Shown here piece after piece: positions 25,911 through 34,239 of a stretch of 37,765 bases of DNA. The stretch covers positions 1-37,765 of the forward strand of contig NZ_JAHWGH010000013.1 of assembly GCF_019334305.1 (NCBI RefSeq), given 5' to 3'. The DNA is from Rossellomorea orangium. GTDB lineage: Bacteria; Bacillota; Bacilli; Bacillales; Bacillaceae_B. The notes below the pieces were generated by a model. That model was not told where the DNA came from and did not search any database. It saw nothing but the letters and a program-made list of their open reading frames with translations. The translations under genes and the position numbers were made by a program. Position 1 is the first letter of the stretch. Each line of letters begins with the position of its first letter.

Positions 25911-26654
25911 TTATAACTCTTTCTCATGTAAGGAGAAATAAGAGGAAAACTTTCTTCCAAGGGAACCACGTTTCTCAGGAAGTACAATGAAAAGGTCTGT
26001 ATGGGTTCCTTTTTGTAAACGCTCCGTATATATATCTTTTATGAGAGTGAATTGGTTTTTATAACGATTTAGAGTCATTGACTGAACGATATAAAGTGGG
26101 ATGGACATTGCCTTGAATATTTCGTAGTCCCGGGATCGTTGTAAGATGAAGGCTTCACACTCTTCCTCCTTTACCTTCAAAACCTGTGATAGCTCTTTAA
26201 TCACTTTCTTATAAAAGAATTTCTGTTCTTTCTCTTGTTCCAGATGATCGTATAATGACACACAGGGTGAGAGCATGACAGCACTGCGAATATCGTTCTC
26301 CAATTTCGGATACAGTTTCTTTAATACTAACGCTCCCATACCTTCAGCCAAAATGTGGATCTTTCCGTTGATGATTTCATTTCGCTTCACGTGTTGATAA
26401 AGTCGCCTGGCAAGTTGAACGGCTTGATCGCTACCCCAGTTCGCTCCATAAAGATTACTATAATACACAATATACCCTTTGGAAGTCAGATCTTGAATCC
26501 ACTTATACCGCGCTTCATGCTGAACCCAAAAGCTGCTTTTCCCGTCTACGTAGTGATGGGAATCCCCAATGATCATTACAGCGAATCCGTTCGGGCGTTC
26601 AGGATAATGAATCATGCACCACTCTTGCTCTAATTGAAACAATCGCTGATACAT
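25911..26654 (-). CDS. yjaU: YjaU-like alpha/beta-hydrolase fold protein, catalytic Ser missing
   Basis: A 247-residue protein with an alpha/beta-hydrolase layout: PNGFAVMIIGDSHHYVDGKS (first strand and oxyanion region), GYIVYYSNLYGANWG, then GKIHILAEGMGALVLKKL at the nucleophile elbow. The usual GxSxG is AEGMG here, with Gly105 in the Ser position, so ordinary hydrolase chemistry is unlikely. Later segments IPLYIVQSMTL and HTDLFIVLPEKRGS fit the Asp and His strands. AAGGAG precedes the ATG. It forms an operon with yjaV downstream. The 26655-26889 gap shows no gene or clear promoter. Confidence 0.75.
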   Translation of the reverse strand: MYQRLFQLEQEWCMIHYPERPNGFAVMIIGDSHHYVDGKSSFWVQHEARYKWIQDLTSKGYIVYYSNLYGANWGSDQAVQLARRLYQHVKRNEIINGKIHILAEGMGALVLKKLYPKLENDIRSAVMLSPCVSLYDHLEQEKEQKFFYKKVIKELSQVLKVKEEECEAFILQRSRDYEIFKAMSIPLYIVQSMTLNRYKNQFTLIKDIYTERLQKGTHTDLFIVLPEKRGSLGRKFSSYFSLHEKEL

Positions 26655-26889
26655 TCAAATTTCTCCTTTTACATAGTAGGTCTCTATAGTTTATGTTAGG
26701 AATCCGTAAAGGTAAGGGAGATAGCCCATTGGTACCCTATTATTTACAAACTCCCTCATGATGACAGGGGTTACATTTCACAGATTCGCCATTTATTAAT
26801 TGATTCAGCTGTGATAGAATATAAAAGATTGAAATGGGTTACAACATACAAAGACTTTAGTTGATTACATAGGAATGAGGTGACTTGGC

Positions 26890-27072
26890 GTGAGATTTTT
26901 TTGGATGTTCTTCTGGGCTTTTGCATTGTCTGAAATGTTGACTTACGTTGTGAGCTCTATGAATGGAATCGAATTCCATTTTCAAACAGGATTGATCCTT
27001 ACCGTTTGTTTCGCGGTATTGGTATTCCTTATCACGCTTGTTATTCCAAACGAGCCTGTTGAAAACCATTAA
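26890..27072 (+). CDS. yjzD: YjzD family membrane protein (DUF2929)
   Basis: A 60-residue protein with two membrane helices, about 2-22 (FFWMFFWAFALSEMLTYVVS) and 33-54 (GLILTVCFAVLVFLITLVI), and a short soluble tail NEPVENH. This is the DUF2929/YjzD pattern; function unknown. Translation starts at GTG 26890 with GAGGTGA 7 bp upstream. It is convergent with clpB, sharing the terminator at 27077-27102. It is neighbour to yjaU, as in B. subtilis. Confidence 0.82.
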   Translation: MRFFWMFFWAFALSEMLTYVVSSMNGIEFHFQTGLILTVCFAVLVFLITLVIPNEPVENH

Positions 27073-27073
27073 A

Positions 27074-27102
27074 AAAAGCAGCCATATTCGGCTGCTTTTT
27101 TT
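27074..27102. terminator. Bidirectional terminator between yjzD and clpB
   Basis: A 7-bp GC-rich stem AGCAGCC (27077-27083) with GGCTGCT (27090-27096) has a 6-base loop, with A-runs on the left and T-runs on the right. It suits both converging genes and overlaps the clpB stop region. Confidence 0.92.
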
Positions 27103-29695
27103 ATTGAATTATTAATCCATCTTTCACTGCATCGATGGTGATGATCTGGCCGGTTCGTATGTTCCCGGCAATCAGCTCCCTGGCGAGTTTCGTCTCGATT
27201 TCCCTTTGGAGGTATCTTTTTAAAGGACGCGCACCATAAACCGGATCATATGCGGATTGAGCGATAAAGTTTTTCGCTCCTTCTGTGAGAGAAAGCGTGA
27301 TATGCTGATCCTGCACCCGGTGTTGAAGATTTTCTATAAGCTTATCGATGATCCCTTTTATATTTTCGATACTCAGTGGTTTGAACAGGATGATGTCATC
27401 CACCCGGTTAAGAAATTCAGGTCGGAATGAAGTGCGCAGCTGTCCCATCACCAGGTCCTTCGTTTCTGAATCAATCTCTTCTTCTCCTTTGTTACGTTCC
27501 AAGAGATGAGCAGAACCTATATTGGAAGTCATAATGATCACTGTATTTTTACAGTCAATCGTCCTGCCTTGTGAATCGGTGATGCGACCGTCATCGAGCA
27601 TCTGCAGAAGAATATTGAACACTTCCGGATGTGCTTTTTCGATTTCATCCAGCAAAATGACGGAATAAGGCTTACGCCTGATTGCTTCTGTCAGCTGACC
27701 GCCTTCTTCATAGCCAACATAACCCGGAGGTGCACCGATCAACCGGGAAACCGCATGTTTCTCCATGTATTCAGACATATCGATTCGGATCATCTGCTCC
27801 TCACTATCAAACAGCGTTTGAGCAAGGGTCTTAGCAAGCTCGGTCTTTCCAACCCCTGTTGGACCTAAGAAAATAAATGAACCGATTGGTCTGTTCGGAT
27901 CCTTGATCCCTGCCCTTGCCCGGATGACCGCGTCACTGACCAGTTGGACAGCCTCATCCTGTCCGATCACCCGCTCATGGAGAATGCTATCAAGCTTCAA
28001 CAACTTTTCCCTTTCACCTTCTACAAGCTTGGTCACAGGGATACCGGTCCATCTCGCCACAATGTTGGCCACTTCCTCTTCTGTCACTTCTTCCCGCAAG
28101 AGACGTCCTTCCTGTTCTTTCATCATTTCCTGTTCTACTCTTTGGAGCTCTTTTTCCATTGCCGGAATCCGCCCGTGCCTTAGCTCGGCGGCTTTATTCA
28201 AGTCATAATCACTTTCGGCTTCTTCTAACAGGCGACGAAGTTTTTCAAGTTCTTCCCGTTTCTCCTGAACGACTGCGATACTTTCTTTTTCCTGTTGCCA
28301 TTTTAATTTCATGCTATTCGCTTTTTCCTTGAGATTGCTTAAATCTTCACGAATACGGTCAAGACGTTCAAGACTTCCTGAGTCCTTCTCTTTATTCAAT
28401 GCAGCTTCCTCAATTTCAAGCTGCATCACTCTACGGGTCACTTCATCTAGCTCTGAAGGCATCGAGTCGATTTCGGTTCGGATCATCGCGCATGCCTCGT
28501 CGATCAAGTCGATCGCTTTATCAGGCAGAAACCGGTCAGATATATAGCGGTCGGACAGTCTGGATGCAGCCACGATGGCACGATCATGAATATTGACACC
28601 ATGATGGATTTCAAACCGTTCCTTTAAGCCCCTCAAGATGGAAATCGTATCTTCTACGTCCGGCTCCTGAACAAGAACCTGCTGAAAGCGCCTCTCCAAG
28701 GCGGGATCCTTTTCGATATACTTTCTGTATTCATTGAGGGTGGTTGCCCCGATACAATGTAGTTCTCCCCTTGCAAGCATCGGTTTCAGGATGTTCCCTG
28801 CATCCATGGCTCCTTCGGTTTTCCCTGCTCCAACAATGGTATGAAGCTCATCAATAAACAGAAGAATGCGTCCTTCACTCTTTTTTACCTCTTGCAATAC
28901 GGCCTTCAGACGCTCTTCGAATTCCCCCCTGAACTTGGCTCCCGCCACTAATGAGCTCATATCCAATTCAAAAATGGTCTTATCTTTCAAACCTTCCGGA
29001 ACGTCCTTTCTGACAATTCTTTGTGCAAGACCTTCAACGATGGCCGTCTTTCCTACACCAGGCTCACCGATCAGGACCGGATTATTTTTTGTTTTCCGTG
29101 AAAGGATACGTATGACATGACGAATTTCACTATCCCTTCCGATCACCGGATCGATCCTTCCTGAACGCACGTCTGCCACAAGATCTCTTCCGTATTTTTT
29201 TAACGCTTCGTACTTCACTTCGGGATTTTGTGTCGTCACCCTGCTCCCTCCTCTAATTTCTTCAATGATTTCGATTAATTCTTTTTCGAGTATTCCATGG
29301 TTCATTAAGTAGGTTGTAATGGGATGTTTCTTCTGTTTCCAAATGGACAGGGCAAGATGTTCAATTGATATATAGTCATCTCCCCACTTGTTCTTCAGAT
29401 TCTCACTGTCCTGCAAAAGTTGATGAATATCCCTGGAAAAAAACTGCCCATATTGGACCCCTTCCCCTTCTACAGAAGGAATATCGTTCAACTTCTCATG
29501 AATCCATTCCACCATGCCGTGAACGTTTAGCCCAGCCCGATCATATATGGTACCGAGGAAGCTGTCTTCTGACATTAACAGGGACTTCCATAAATGAAGG
29601 GTGCCTACATCTGTATGTAGCTTTTCTTTGGCCGATTGCCCCGCAGACACCAATCCTTCTTGAATGCTGTGAGTCATATTATCAAAATCCATCAT
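27101..29695 (-). CDS. clpB: Chaperone ClpB (AAA+ disaggregase)
   Basis: An 864-residue hexameric protein disaggregase working with DnaK. The N-domain occupies about 1-150. NBD1 has Walker A GEPGVGKT (210-217), Walker [11 protein letters not shown] and the pore loop [14 protein letters not shown]. The coiled-coil M-domain (about 410-530) is rich in Lys/Glu heptads, which separates ClpB from ClpC. NBD2 has Walker A GPTGVGKT (611-618), [15 protein letters not shown] and the sensor region [13 protein letters not shown]. No ClpP-binding tripeptide was seen. GAGG lies 6 bp before ATG 29695; a second ATG follows at once. A CtsR box and promoter precede it. ClpB is absent from B. subtilis but common in other bacilli. 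Confidence 0.97.
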   Translation of the reverse strand: MMDFDNMTHSIQEGLVSAGQSAKEKLHTDVGTLHLWKSLLMSEDSFLGTIYDRAGLNVHGMVEWIHEKLNDIPSVEGEGVQYGQFFSRDIHQLLQDSENLKNKWGDDYISIEHLALSIWKQKKHPITTYLMNHGILEKELIEIIEEIRGGSRVTTQNPEVKYEALKKYGRDLVADVRSGRIDPVIGRDSEIRHVIRILSRKTKNNPVLIGEPGVGKTAIVEGLAQRIVRKDVPEGLKDKTIFELDMSSLVAGAKFRGEFEERLKAVLQEVKKSEGRILLFIDELHTIVGAGKTEGAMDAGNILKPMLARGELHCIGATTLNEYRKYIEKDPALERRFQQVLVQEPDVEDTISILRGLKERFEIHHGVNIHDRAIVAASRLSDRYISDRFLPDKAIDLIDEACAMIRTEIDSMPSELDEVTRRVMQLEIEEAALNKEKDSGSLERLDRIREDLSNLKEKANSMKLKWQQEKESIAVVQEKREELEKLRRLLEEAESDYDLNKAAELRHGRIPAMEKELQRVEQEMMKEQEGRLLREEVTEEEVANIVARWTGIPVTKLVEGEREKLLKLDSILHERVIGQDEAVQLVSDAVIRARAGIKDPNRPIGSFIFLGPTGVGKTELAKTLAQTLFDSEEQMIRIDMSEYMEKHAVSRLIGAPPGYVGYEEGGQLTEAIRRKPYSVILLDEIEKAHPEVFNILLQMLDDGRITDSQGRTIDCKNTVIIMTSNIGSAHLLERNKGEEEIDSETKDLVMGQLRTSFRPEFLNRVDDIILFKPLSIENIKGIIDKLIENLQHRVQDQHITLSLTEGAKNFIAQSAYDPVYGARPLKRYLQREIETKLARELIAGNIRTGQIITIDAVKDGLIIQ

Positions 29696-29708
29696 ATTCC
29701 ACCTCGCA

Positions 29709-29725
29709 TTTGACCTTTATTGACC
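29709..29725 (-). promoter_or_regulatory. CtsR box of clpB
   Basis: The minus strand reads GGTCAATAAAGGTCAAA, matching the CtsR heptad direct repeat RGTCAAA-NAN-RGTCAAA with a single mismatch. It lies between the -10 and the SD, typical for heat-shock repression by CtsR. No ctsR gene is in the window. Confidence 0.82.
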
Positions 29726-29733
29726 TTAATGAC

Positions 29734-29739
29734 ATTATA
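29734..29739 (-). promoter_or_regulatory. -10 element of the clpB promoter
   Basis: A perfect TATAAT on the minus strand lies 9 bp upstream of the CtsR box. The -35 region (about 29757-29762) is a T-rich stretch with no good hexamer, overlapping the U-tract of the yjzC terminator. Confidence 0.5.
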
Positions 29740-29755
29740 TCGGTTTATACGAAAA

Positions 29756-29809
29756 AAAGGAAAGAAAAAGGAACAAGGAAACCTCTTGATTACGAAGCAC
29801 CCTTGTTCC
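29756..29809 (-). terminator. Terminator of yjzC
   Basis: A 9-bp stem GGAACAAGG (29770-29778) with CCTTGTTCC (29801-29809) has a 22-base loop. On the minus strand it is followed by TTTTTCTTTCCTTTTTTT. It lies 6 bp after the yjzC stop. Confidence 0.78.
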
Positions 29810-29815
29810 TCTTGT

Positions 29816-29995
29816 TTATGGCTTTCTCATATACGACCAAAGACGATTATGATTGGAGTTCTCAGGAAACCTGTCCCCTGCTTTCAAGCGCAGTTTTTGC
29901 GGATTTTTCACCATGCTTCCGGTTTCACCGATTTCTATATACTCACCATTATTAGGCGCTTTTTCCCCGGCCCTGAATTGTCGTGACTGTCCCAT
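29816..29995 (-). CDS. yjzC: YjzC family small protein
   Basis: A 59-residue soluble protein reading MGQSRQFRAGEKAPNNGEYI, then EIGETGSMVKNP, LKAGDRFPENSNHNRLW and ending SYMRKP. The family is small and conserved in Bacillus; function unknown. The repeated pattern of Gly-Glu-x-x-Pro-Asn and Gly-Asp-x-x-Pro suggests a small beta-structured fold (inference). ATG 29995 follows GGAGGGG with ideal spacing. It is monocistronic, upstream of clpB with its own terminator. In B. subtilis it follows the arginine operon, which is absent here. Confidence 0.88.
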   Translation of the reverse strand: MGQSRQFRAGEKAPNNGEYIEIGETGSMVKNPQKLRLKAGDRFPENSNHNRLWSYMRKP

Positions 29996-30121
29996 ATTAC
30001 CCCTCCTTTTTCGAAGCGATGCTTCCTTCCTATTTTTCTACAAGCCGGTTCTTTCATGCATGCCAGATGAAGGATAAATATGATAAACACGTTACGGTTC
30101 GGTTAACATTGGGAAAAAGGC

Positions 30122-30151
30122 TTTACAGTCTTTCCCTTTATGGTGTTAAAT
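30122..30151 (+). promoter_or_regulatory. Predicted uppP promoter
   Basis: TTTACA (30122-30127) and TTAAAT (30146-30151) are 18 bp apart. They lie about 37 bp before the ATG. The match is moderate. Confidence 0.4.
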
Positions 30152-30188
30152 TAAAAAATGTGGAGAATAAAAGCTTGGAGGATATACA

Positions 30189-30998
30189 ATGGATTTTTTT
30201 CTGATCATGAAATACTTATTTTTAGGGATTTTTCAAGGGTTTACAGAACCTATCCCGATTTCATCGAGTGGACATCTGCTGCTCGCTCAACATTTTCTTG
30301 GCATCAAAGACGCTACCCTGACGTTCGAAATGCTCGTCAATACCGCTTCATTGCTTGCTGTACTCATTATTTACCGTGAAGATATATTCCGTCTGATCGT
30401 AAATGGATTGGGCTATTTCAAACATAAAACACCTGAAACGAAGCGTGACTTCCATTTCATTGTCTACTTACTGATCGGGACAATCCCTGCAGGGGTAATT
30501 GGTGTATTATTCGGTGATGTGATCGAGAAGCATTTAACAGGTATTTATACTGTAGGAATTACTCTAATTATCACAGGTATCGCACTTTGGTTAATCCGTA
30601 ACCTTAGAGGAAGAAAGAATGATGGAGACTTGAATGTGAAAGATGCCATCGTCATCGGACTTGCACAGGCGGTAGCCCTCATTCCTGGTATCAGTCGATC
30701 AGGCGCAACCATCGTAGCTGCCATGGCTAGTGGAATGAAAGCAGAAACAGCTTTGCGCTTCTCATTCCTGCTTTATATTCCCGTGAGTGTAGGAGTCATG
30801 GTATTCGGAATCAGTGATCTGATGAATGATGAAAATTTAGCAACCATGGCGATTCCTTACTTAGTAGCATTCGTAGCTTCTCTGATTGCTTCTTACTTCT
30901 CCTTGAAATGGTTCATGAATATCATGGCTAAAGGGAACTTGAAATATTTTGCCATTTACTGTGCTGTCGTCGGTGCGGCTGTTCTTATTTTCGCTTAG
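30189..30998 (+). CDS. uppP: Undecaprenyl-diphosphatase UppP (BacA)
   Basis: A 269-residue polytopic membrane enzyme with about eight hydrophobic segments. It removes a phosphate from C55 diphosphate to recycle the lipid carrier of peptidoglycan synthesis; extra copies give bacitracin tolerance. Catalytic signatures are present: [13 protein letters not shown] (the (E/Q)xxxE-type first motif, here with PIPISSSGH in place of the usual FLPVSSTGH) and [10 protein letters not shown]. The first motif differs enough from the main Bacillus copy to suggest a second subfamily. GGAGG precedes the ATG. It lies upstream of fnr by 72 bp with no terminator, so co-transcription is possible. Confidence 0.93.
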   Translation: MDFFLIMKYLFLGIFQGFTEPIPISSSGHLLLAQHFLGIKDATLTFEMLVNTASLLAVLIIYREDIFRLIVNGLGYFKHKTPETKRDFHFIVYLLIGTIPAGVIGVLFGDVIEKHLTGIYTVGITLIITGIALWLIRNLRGRKNDGDLNVKDAIVIGLAQAVALIPGISRSGATIVAAMASGMKAETALRFSFLLYIPVSVGVMVFGISDLMNDENLATMAIPYLVAFVASLIASYFSLKWFMNIMAKGNLKYFAIYCAVVGAAVLIFA

Positions 30999-31070
30999 TC
31001 CTCTTCTATCCGTCCGGTGCCTTTGTTAAGATATTATAATAAGACATTATGATGGAAATGATGTGATCTC

Positions 31071-31763
31071 ATGAGTGAAAATCTTGAACTTCCAATTGGG
31101 ATAAAGCAATTATTTATTGAGAAAAACAACATTAGAAAGGTTAAAAAAGGACGATTTTTGTTTCAGGAAGGGAAATCGGCCCACGAGCTATATTTAATCC
31201 AGAGAGGTCGCGTTCAAATCAGTAAAGTCATTCCTGATGGACGCGAATTATCCCTCCGCATCTGTTCAAGCGATGATGTCATCGGCGAGTTAACGTTGTT
31301 TTGCAAAGATGCTACCTATATGCTCAGTGCCAAGGTACTTGAGGATTCTGACATTTTTGTATTAGGGAAGGAAGTCTTTGAAGAGAAGCTTTCCCAGAAC
31401 GGTGATTTGACGATTGCATGGCTGAAATGGATCCAGCATCAAAATCATCAAAATCAGACAAAATTCCGCGACCTCATCCTACATGGAAAAAAAGGTGCCC
31501 TGTATTCTACCCTGATCCGAATGACCAATAGTTATGGTAAAGACGTTGAAAAGGGCATTCTGATTGATTTCCCATTAACCAATCAGGAATTGGCGAACTT
31601 CTGCGGATCATCCAGGGAAGTTGTGAACAGGATGTTGAGTGACTTAAAGAAAGAGAATGTGCTTGTTACAGAAAGAGGATATATCACCATCCTGGACCTT
31701 GATTATCTGAAGGATGAAATCGACTGTGAACATTGTCCGGTTTCGATTTGCCGAATCAATTAA
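31071..31763 (+). CDS. fnr: FNR-type Fe-S oxygen-sensing regulator (Crp/Fnr family)
   Basis: A 230-residue Crp/Fnr regulator. The cyclic-nucleotide-like sensor domain (about 15-115) has GRFLFQEGKSAHELYLIQRG. The winged HTH (about 165-215) contains LTNQELANFCGSSREVVNRM. The C-terminal DCEHCPVSIC gives Cys219, Cys222 and Cys227, the same spacing and distance from the end as the [4Fe-4S] cysteines of B. subtilis Fnr (227, 230, 235 of 238). Asp134 in KFRDLILHGKKG is the likely fourth ligand, matching Asp141 there. Arg182, Glu183 and Arg187 equal the CRP residues that read TGTGA. It probably activates anaerobic genes. The SD is weak, and a TATAAT lies at 31035-31040. Confidence 0.9.
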   Translation: MSENLELPIGIKQLFIEKNNIRKVKKGRFLFQEGKSAHELYLIQRGRVQISKVIPDGRELSLRICSSDDVIGELTLFCKDATYMLSAKVLEDSDIFVLGKEVFEEKLSQNGDLTIAWLKWIQHQNHQNQTKFRDLILHGKKGALYSTLIRMTNSYGKDVEKGILIDFPLTNQELANFCGSSREVVNRMLSDLKKENVLVTERGYITILDLDYLKDEIDCEHCPVSICRIN

Positions 31764-31764
31764 T

Positions 31765-31811
31765 CATGAAAATCCCCATGGGGCAACAGTTGCCCCATGG
31801 GGATTTTCATG
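31765..31811. terminator. Long perfect palindrome, terminator between fnr and yitW
   Basis: Two perfect 23-bp arms (31765-31787 and 31789-31811) flank one central base. The GC-rich core CCCCATGGGGCAAC is flanked by AAAA/TTTT, so a bidirectional terminator for two converging genes is the simplest reading. The fnr stop precedes it by 1 bp. An inner CCCCATGGGG self-palindrome exists in each arm. Confidence 0.8.
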
Positions 31812-31822
31812 TATTTCAGTTA

Positions 31823-32131
31823 TTAACGTATGCCTAATGCAATCTTCGCATATCGGGACATATTGTCTTTGCTCCATGGTGGATTCCAGACGATGTCTAC
31901 TTCAGTTTCTTTAACTTCAGGAATATCCCTGAGTGCCGTTTTCACTTGATCTACGATGGTTCCGGCGAGTGGGCATCCCATTGACGTCAATGTCATGGTG
32001 ACCGTCGCCTTCCCTTCTTCATCCAGATCAACATCATATACTAAACCTAAATTAACAATGTCTATTCCTAATTCAGGGTCGACAACCTGTTCCAATGCAC
32101 CCATCATGTTATCTTTAAGGTCTTGGTCCAT
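31823..32131 (-). CDS. yitW: MIP18/DUF59 family Fe-S assembly factor (YitW)
   Basis: A 102-residue MIP18 (DUF59/PaaD/SufT-like) protein. The family motif set is complete: QVVDPELGIDIVNLGLVYDV, then TLTSMGCPLAG with the single conserved Cys, and DIVWNPPWSKDNMS. Members help in late iron-sulfur cluster assembly or transfer; the client here is unknown. The start at 32131 has AAAGGAG 8 bp upstream; a GTG at 32140 would coincide with the SD. It is next to yitV as in B. subtilis, and converges on the Fe-S regulator fnr, whose cluster might be a client (inference only). Confidence 0.9.
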   Translation of the reverse strand: MDQDLKDNMMGALEQVVDPELGIDIVNLGLVYDVDLDEEGKATVTMTLTSMGCPLAGTIVDQVKTALRDIPEVKETEVDIVWNPPWSKDNMSRYAKIALGIR

Positions 32132-32209
32132 GCTAATCACTCCTTTATGCTTGTCTTTTATCCATTTTCACTACTCATCTTAACAAATAACCAGGTATAA
32201 AACAAAAGG

Positions 32210-32983
32210 TTAAGCTGATAGATGCTTACTAAACCACTCGACGAGTTGTAATACGCCTTCCCGCGACACCTTATGATCGGCTTTATCATCTTCAATAAAG
32301 AGCAAATGATCTTCATTACTTTCATAATAAGGTAAAATGCTTTCATAGAATTCCCGGGTCAGATTGAACGGTACAACTTTGTCCCGTTTCCCATGCCAGA
32401 ACATGAGTGGCCTTCCCTCAAGCTTTTCAGGTTGAAGGCTTAAATCGTAGCGTGCAAGTTCTTTCATCATCTGATCGATTTCCTCTTCGCTGAAAGGTAT
32501 TTCATATCCTAAAGATGCTACTTGTGACAGCTGTGCCTCTGCAAACTTTACATATGTAGGATTACCCATCAACGAAACGGCAGAGGATATCCACTGATAT
32601 TGTGTCAGGGCACCTAATGTCACGATCCCTCCCATGGACGTACCGGCAACTCCGATTCCATTCGGAAGGATGAGGCCTTTTTCTTCAAAGTGTCCTTTTA
32701 AGATCGATATTTCATGAATTGTATTCAAAACAATCTTCCAAAAGACTTCTCCTAATTGATATTCGGATTTCCCTGTTGTACGTTCTCCATGCTCTAAGCA
32801 ATCGGGAAGGATCACCCTGAATCCTTTCTCCGCCAGAAGATAGGCGTAGTGAAGATTATGCTCTTTCGCACTCGTGAAGCCATGAATGAAAAAGCATGTG
32901 GGCAGCGGTTTATCTATGTTCTCTTCCTTTACAAGATGAAGAAATGGGATTTTCTGAAAAATTGACTTATCGACTAGAATCAT
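32210..32983 (-). CDS. yitV: Alpha/beta hydrolase YitV (putative esterase)
   Basis: A 257-residue alpha/beta hydrolase of the prolyl-oligopeptidase/dienelactone-hydrolase type. The oxyanion region is FFIHGFTSAKEH, and the nucleophile is Ser116 in GVAGTSMGGIV. The acid is Asp in MFWHGKRDKVVPF, and the base is His in DDKADHKVSREG. No signal peptide, so cytosolic. The substrate is unknown. GGAGGGGGAGGAC upstream of ATG 32983 is a strong SD. It is followed by yitW 78 bp downstream, the conserved yitV-yitW pair. It is divergent from yitU. Confidence 0.9.
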   Translation of the reverse strand: MILVDKSIFQKIPFLHLVKEENIDKPLPTCFFIHGFTSAKEHNLHYAYLLAEKGFRVILPDCLEHGERTTGKSEYQLGEVFWKIVLNTIHEISILKGHFEEKGLILPNGIGVAGTSMGGIVTLGALTQYQWISSAVSLMGNPTYVKFAEAQLSQVASLGYEIPFSEEEIDQMMKELARYDLSLQPEKLEGRPLMFWHGKRDKVVPFNLTREFYESILPYYESNEDHLLFIEDDKADHKVSREGVLQLVEWFSKHLSA

Positions 32984-33059
32984 GTTTGTCCTCCCCCTCC
33001 TGACTGCATTTCACTTTACTATGATATCCTAGATTTGGTAGTATGTATAATATTTAAAT

Positions 33060-33073
33060 CGTAAGCGTTTGTA
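33060..33073. promoter_or_regulatory. Weak cre-like site between yitV and yitU
   Basis: CGTAAGCGTTTGTA matches 12 of 14 positions of the CcpA consensus TGWAARCGYTWNCW. It lies in the 188-bp divergent intergenic region, 77 bp from yitV and 99 bp from yitU. Motif match only. Confidence 0.2.
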
Positions 33074-33171
33074 AACATTCTTTAAAGCCAATAAACAGGA
33101 TATGGACAGCGTTCAAGTTGTCACGATACACTAGAATAGCCTTAAACCAATAAGATTGGGGATTTGAATTG

Positions 33172-33987
33172 ATGAACTCACAAGAAAAACACCTGATTGT
33201 TCTGGATCTTGACGGAACATTATTAACCGATGAGAAGAAAATTTCACCAAAAACCCACGATATACTGAAAAAAGCACGCCTCAAAGGGCATGAAGTGATG
33301 ATCGCAACGGGAAGGCCTTTCCGCGCGAGTGAATTATATTATCAACAATTGCAGCTTGAGACTCCCATCGTTAACTTCAATGGTGCTTTCGTACATCACC
33401 CATCCGATCCATCCTGGGGCCTGTACCACGAACCGATGGATTTAAAAGTGGCGAAACAAATCATCGATGCATGTGAAGAATTTAAGTTTCGCAACATTGT
33501 TGCAGAAGTGATGGATGATGTTTATCTCCATTATCATGATGAGAAGATCATCGATGTCTTCATGATGGGGAATCCAGCCATCTCTACTGGTGACATTCGC
33601 AATGTACTGTCAGATCATCCCACCTCCATGCTCATCCATGCCGAGGAAGAAGATGTTGCAGAGATTCGTGCACATTTGGATGACGTTCATGCCGAATTAA
33701 TCGATCATCGCCGGTGGGCCGCTCCTTGGCATATTATCGAAATCGTTAAGACCGGCTTGAATAAAGCGGTGGGTATCGACCGGGTAGCTTCCTCATTAAA
33801 CATCCCGAAAGAAAGGATCATCGCATTCGGGGATGAAGACAATGATCTTGAAATGCTTGAATACGCCGGGACTGGTGTCGCCATGGGAAATGCCATAGAT
33901 CCACTGAAGGATATTGCAAATGAAGTGACACTTTCAAATGAAGAGGACGGGATCGGCCGCTATTTACAAAAACGCTTCGACCTTTAA
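33172..33987 (+). CDS. yitU: HAD-superfamily phosphatase, Cof type (YitU)
   Basis: A 271-residue cytosolic HAD phosphatase of the Cof/YidA group. The nucleophile motif is VLDLDGTLLTDEKK (about 9-22). Motif II is MIATGRPFRAS. The C2 cap domain lies about 85-190. The final motif is IAFGDEDNDLEMLEYAG, with the metal-binding Asp residues. YitU of B. subtilis dephosphorylates a riboflavin precursor among other substrates; whether that holds here is unknown. The start is ambiguous between TTG 33169 and ATG 33172, with GGGG about 8-11 bp upstream. Confidence 0.9.
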   Translation: MNSQEKHLIVLDLDGTLLTDEKKISPKTHDILKKARLKGHEVMIATGRPFRASELYYQQLQLETPIVNFNGAFVHHPSDPSWGLYHEPMDLKVAKQIIDACEEFKFRNIVAEVMDDVYLHYHDEKIIDVFMMGNPAISTGDIRNVLSDHPTSMLIHAEEEDVAEIRAHLDDVHAELIDHRRWAAPWHIIEIVKTGLNKAVGIDRVASSLNIPKERIIAFGDEDNDLEMLEYAGTGVAMGNAIDPLKDIANEVTLSNEEDGIGRYLQKRFDL

Positions 33988-34019
33988 CTTTTTTGGCAGT
34001 GGTGGGTATATCTTCTTAC

Positions 34020-34048
34020 TGTATGATCCCCCTTTGTTAGCCATACTA
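34020..34048 (+). promoter_or_regulatory. Possible sigma-G/F (forespore) promoter
   Basis: CATACTA (34042-34048) equals the sigma-G-type -10 heptamer. TGTATG (34020-34025), 16 bp upstream, is a partial match to the TGAATA -35. The tiny gene at 34096 follows by 47 bp. A TTGTTA also occurs nearby but has no sigma-A -10 at proper spacing. Prediction only. Confidence 0.3.
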
Positions 34049-34095
34049 GTAAAGAACGCGACTCTGCGTTCCAACTTGCAAAAGGGGTGGTAGTG

Positions 34096-34239
34096 ATGGG
34101 TAGAAATAAATCAAAACGATTTGTACAACAAGGTAAAATTGCTGTATCAAAACATGATGAGCGAATCCCGTATCATCTCACGTATGCTGAAGCCGAGGCG
34201 AAGAAGCTTGCTTCCAGTGAATCAGGGGGCCTTGAGTAA
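34096..34239 (+). CDS. Tiny basic hypothetical protein
   Basis: A 47-residue soluble protein beginning MGRNKSKRFVQQGKIAVSKH and ending in an Ala/Glu-rich helix (YAEAEAKKLASSE) plus GGLE. AAGGGGTGG lies 5 bp before ATG 34096. The stop overlaps the start of the next gene by one base (TAATG), clear translational coupling. It resembles small spore-associated proteins in size and composition, but I cannot name a family. A possible forespore promoter lies upstream. Confidence 0.7.
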   Translation: MGRNKSKRFVQQGKIAVSKHDERIPYHLTYAEAEAKKLASSESGGLE

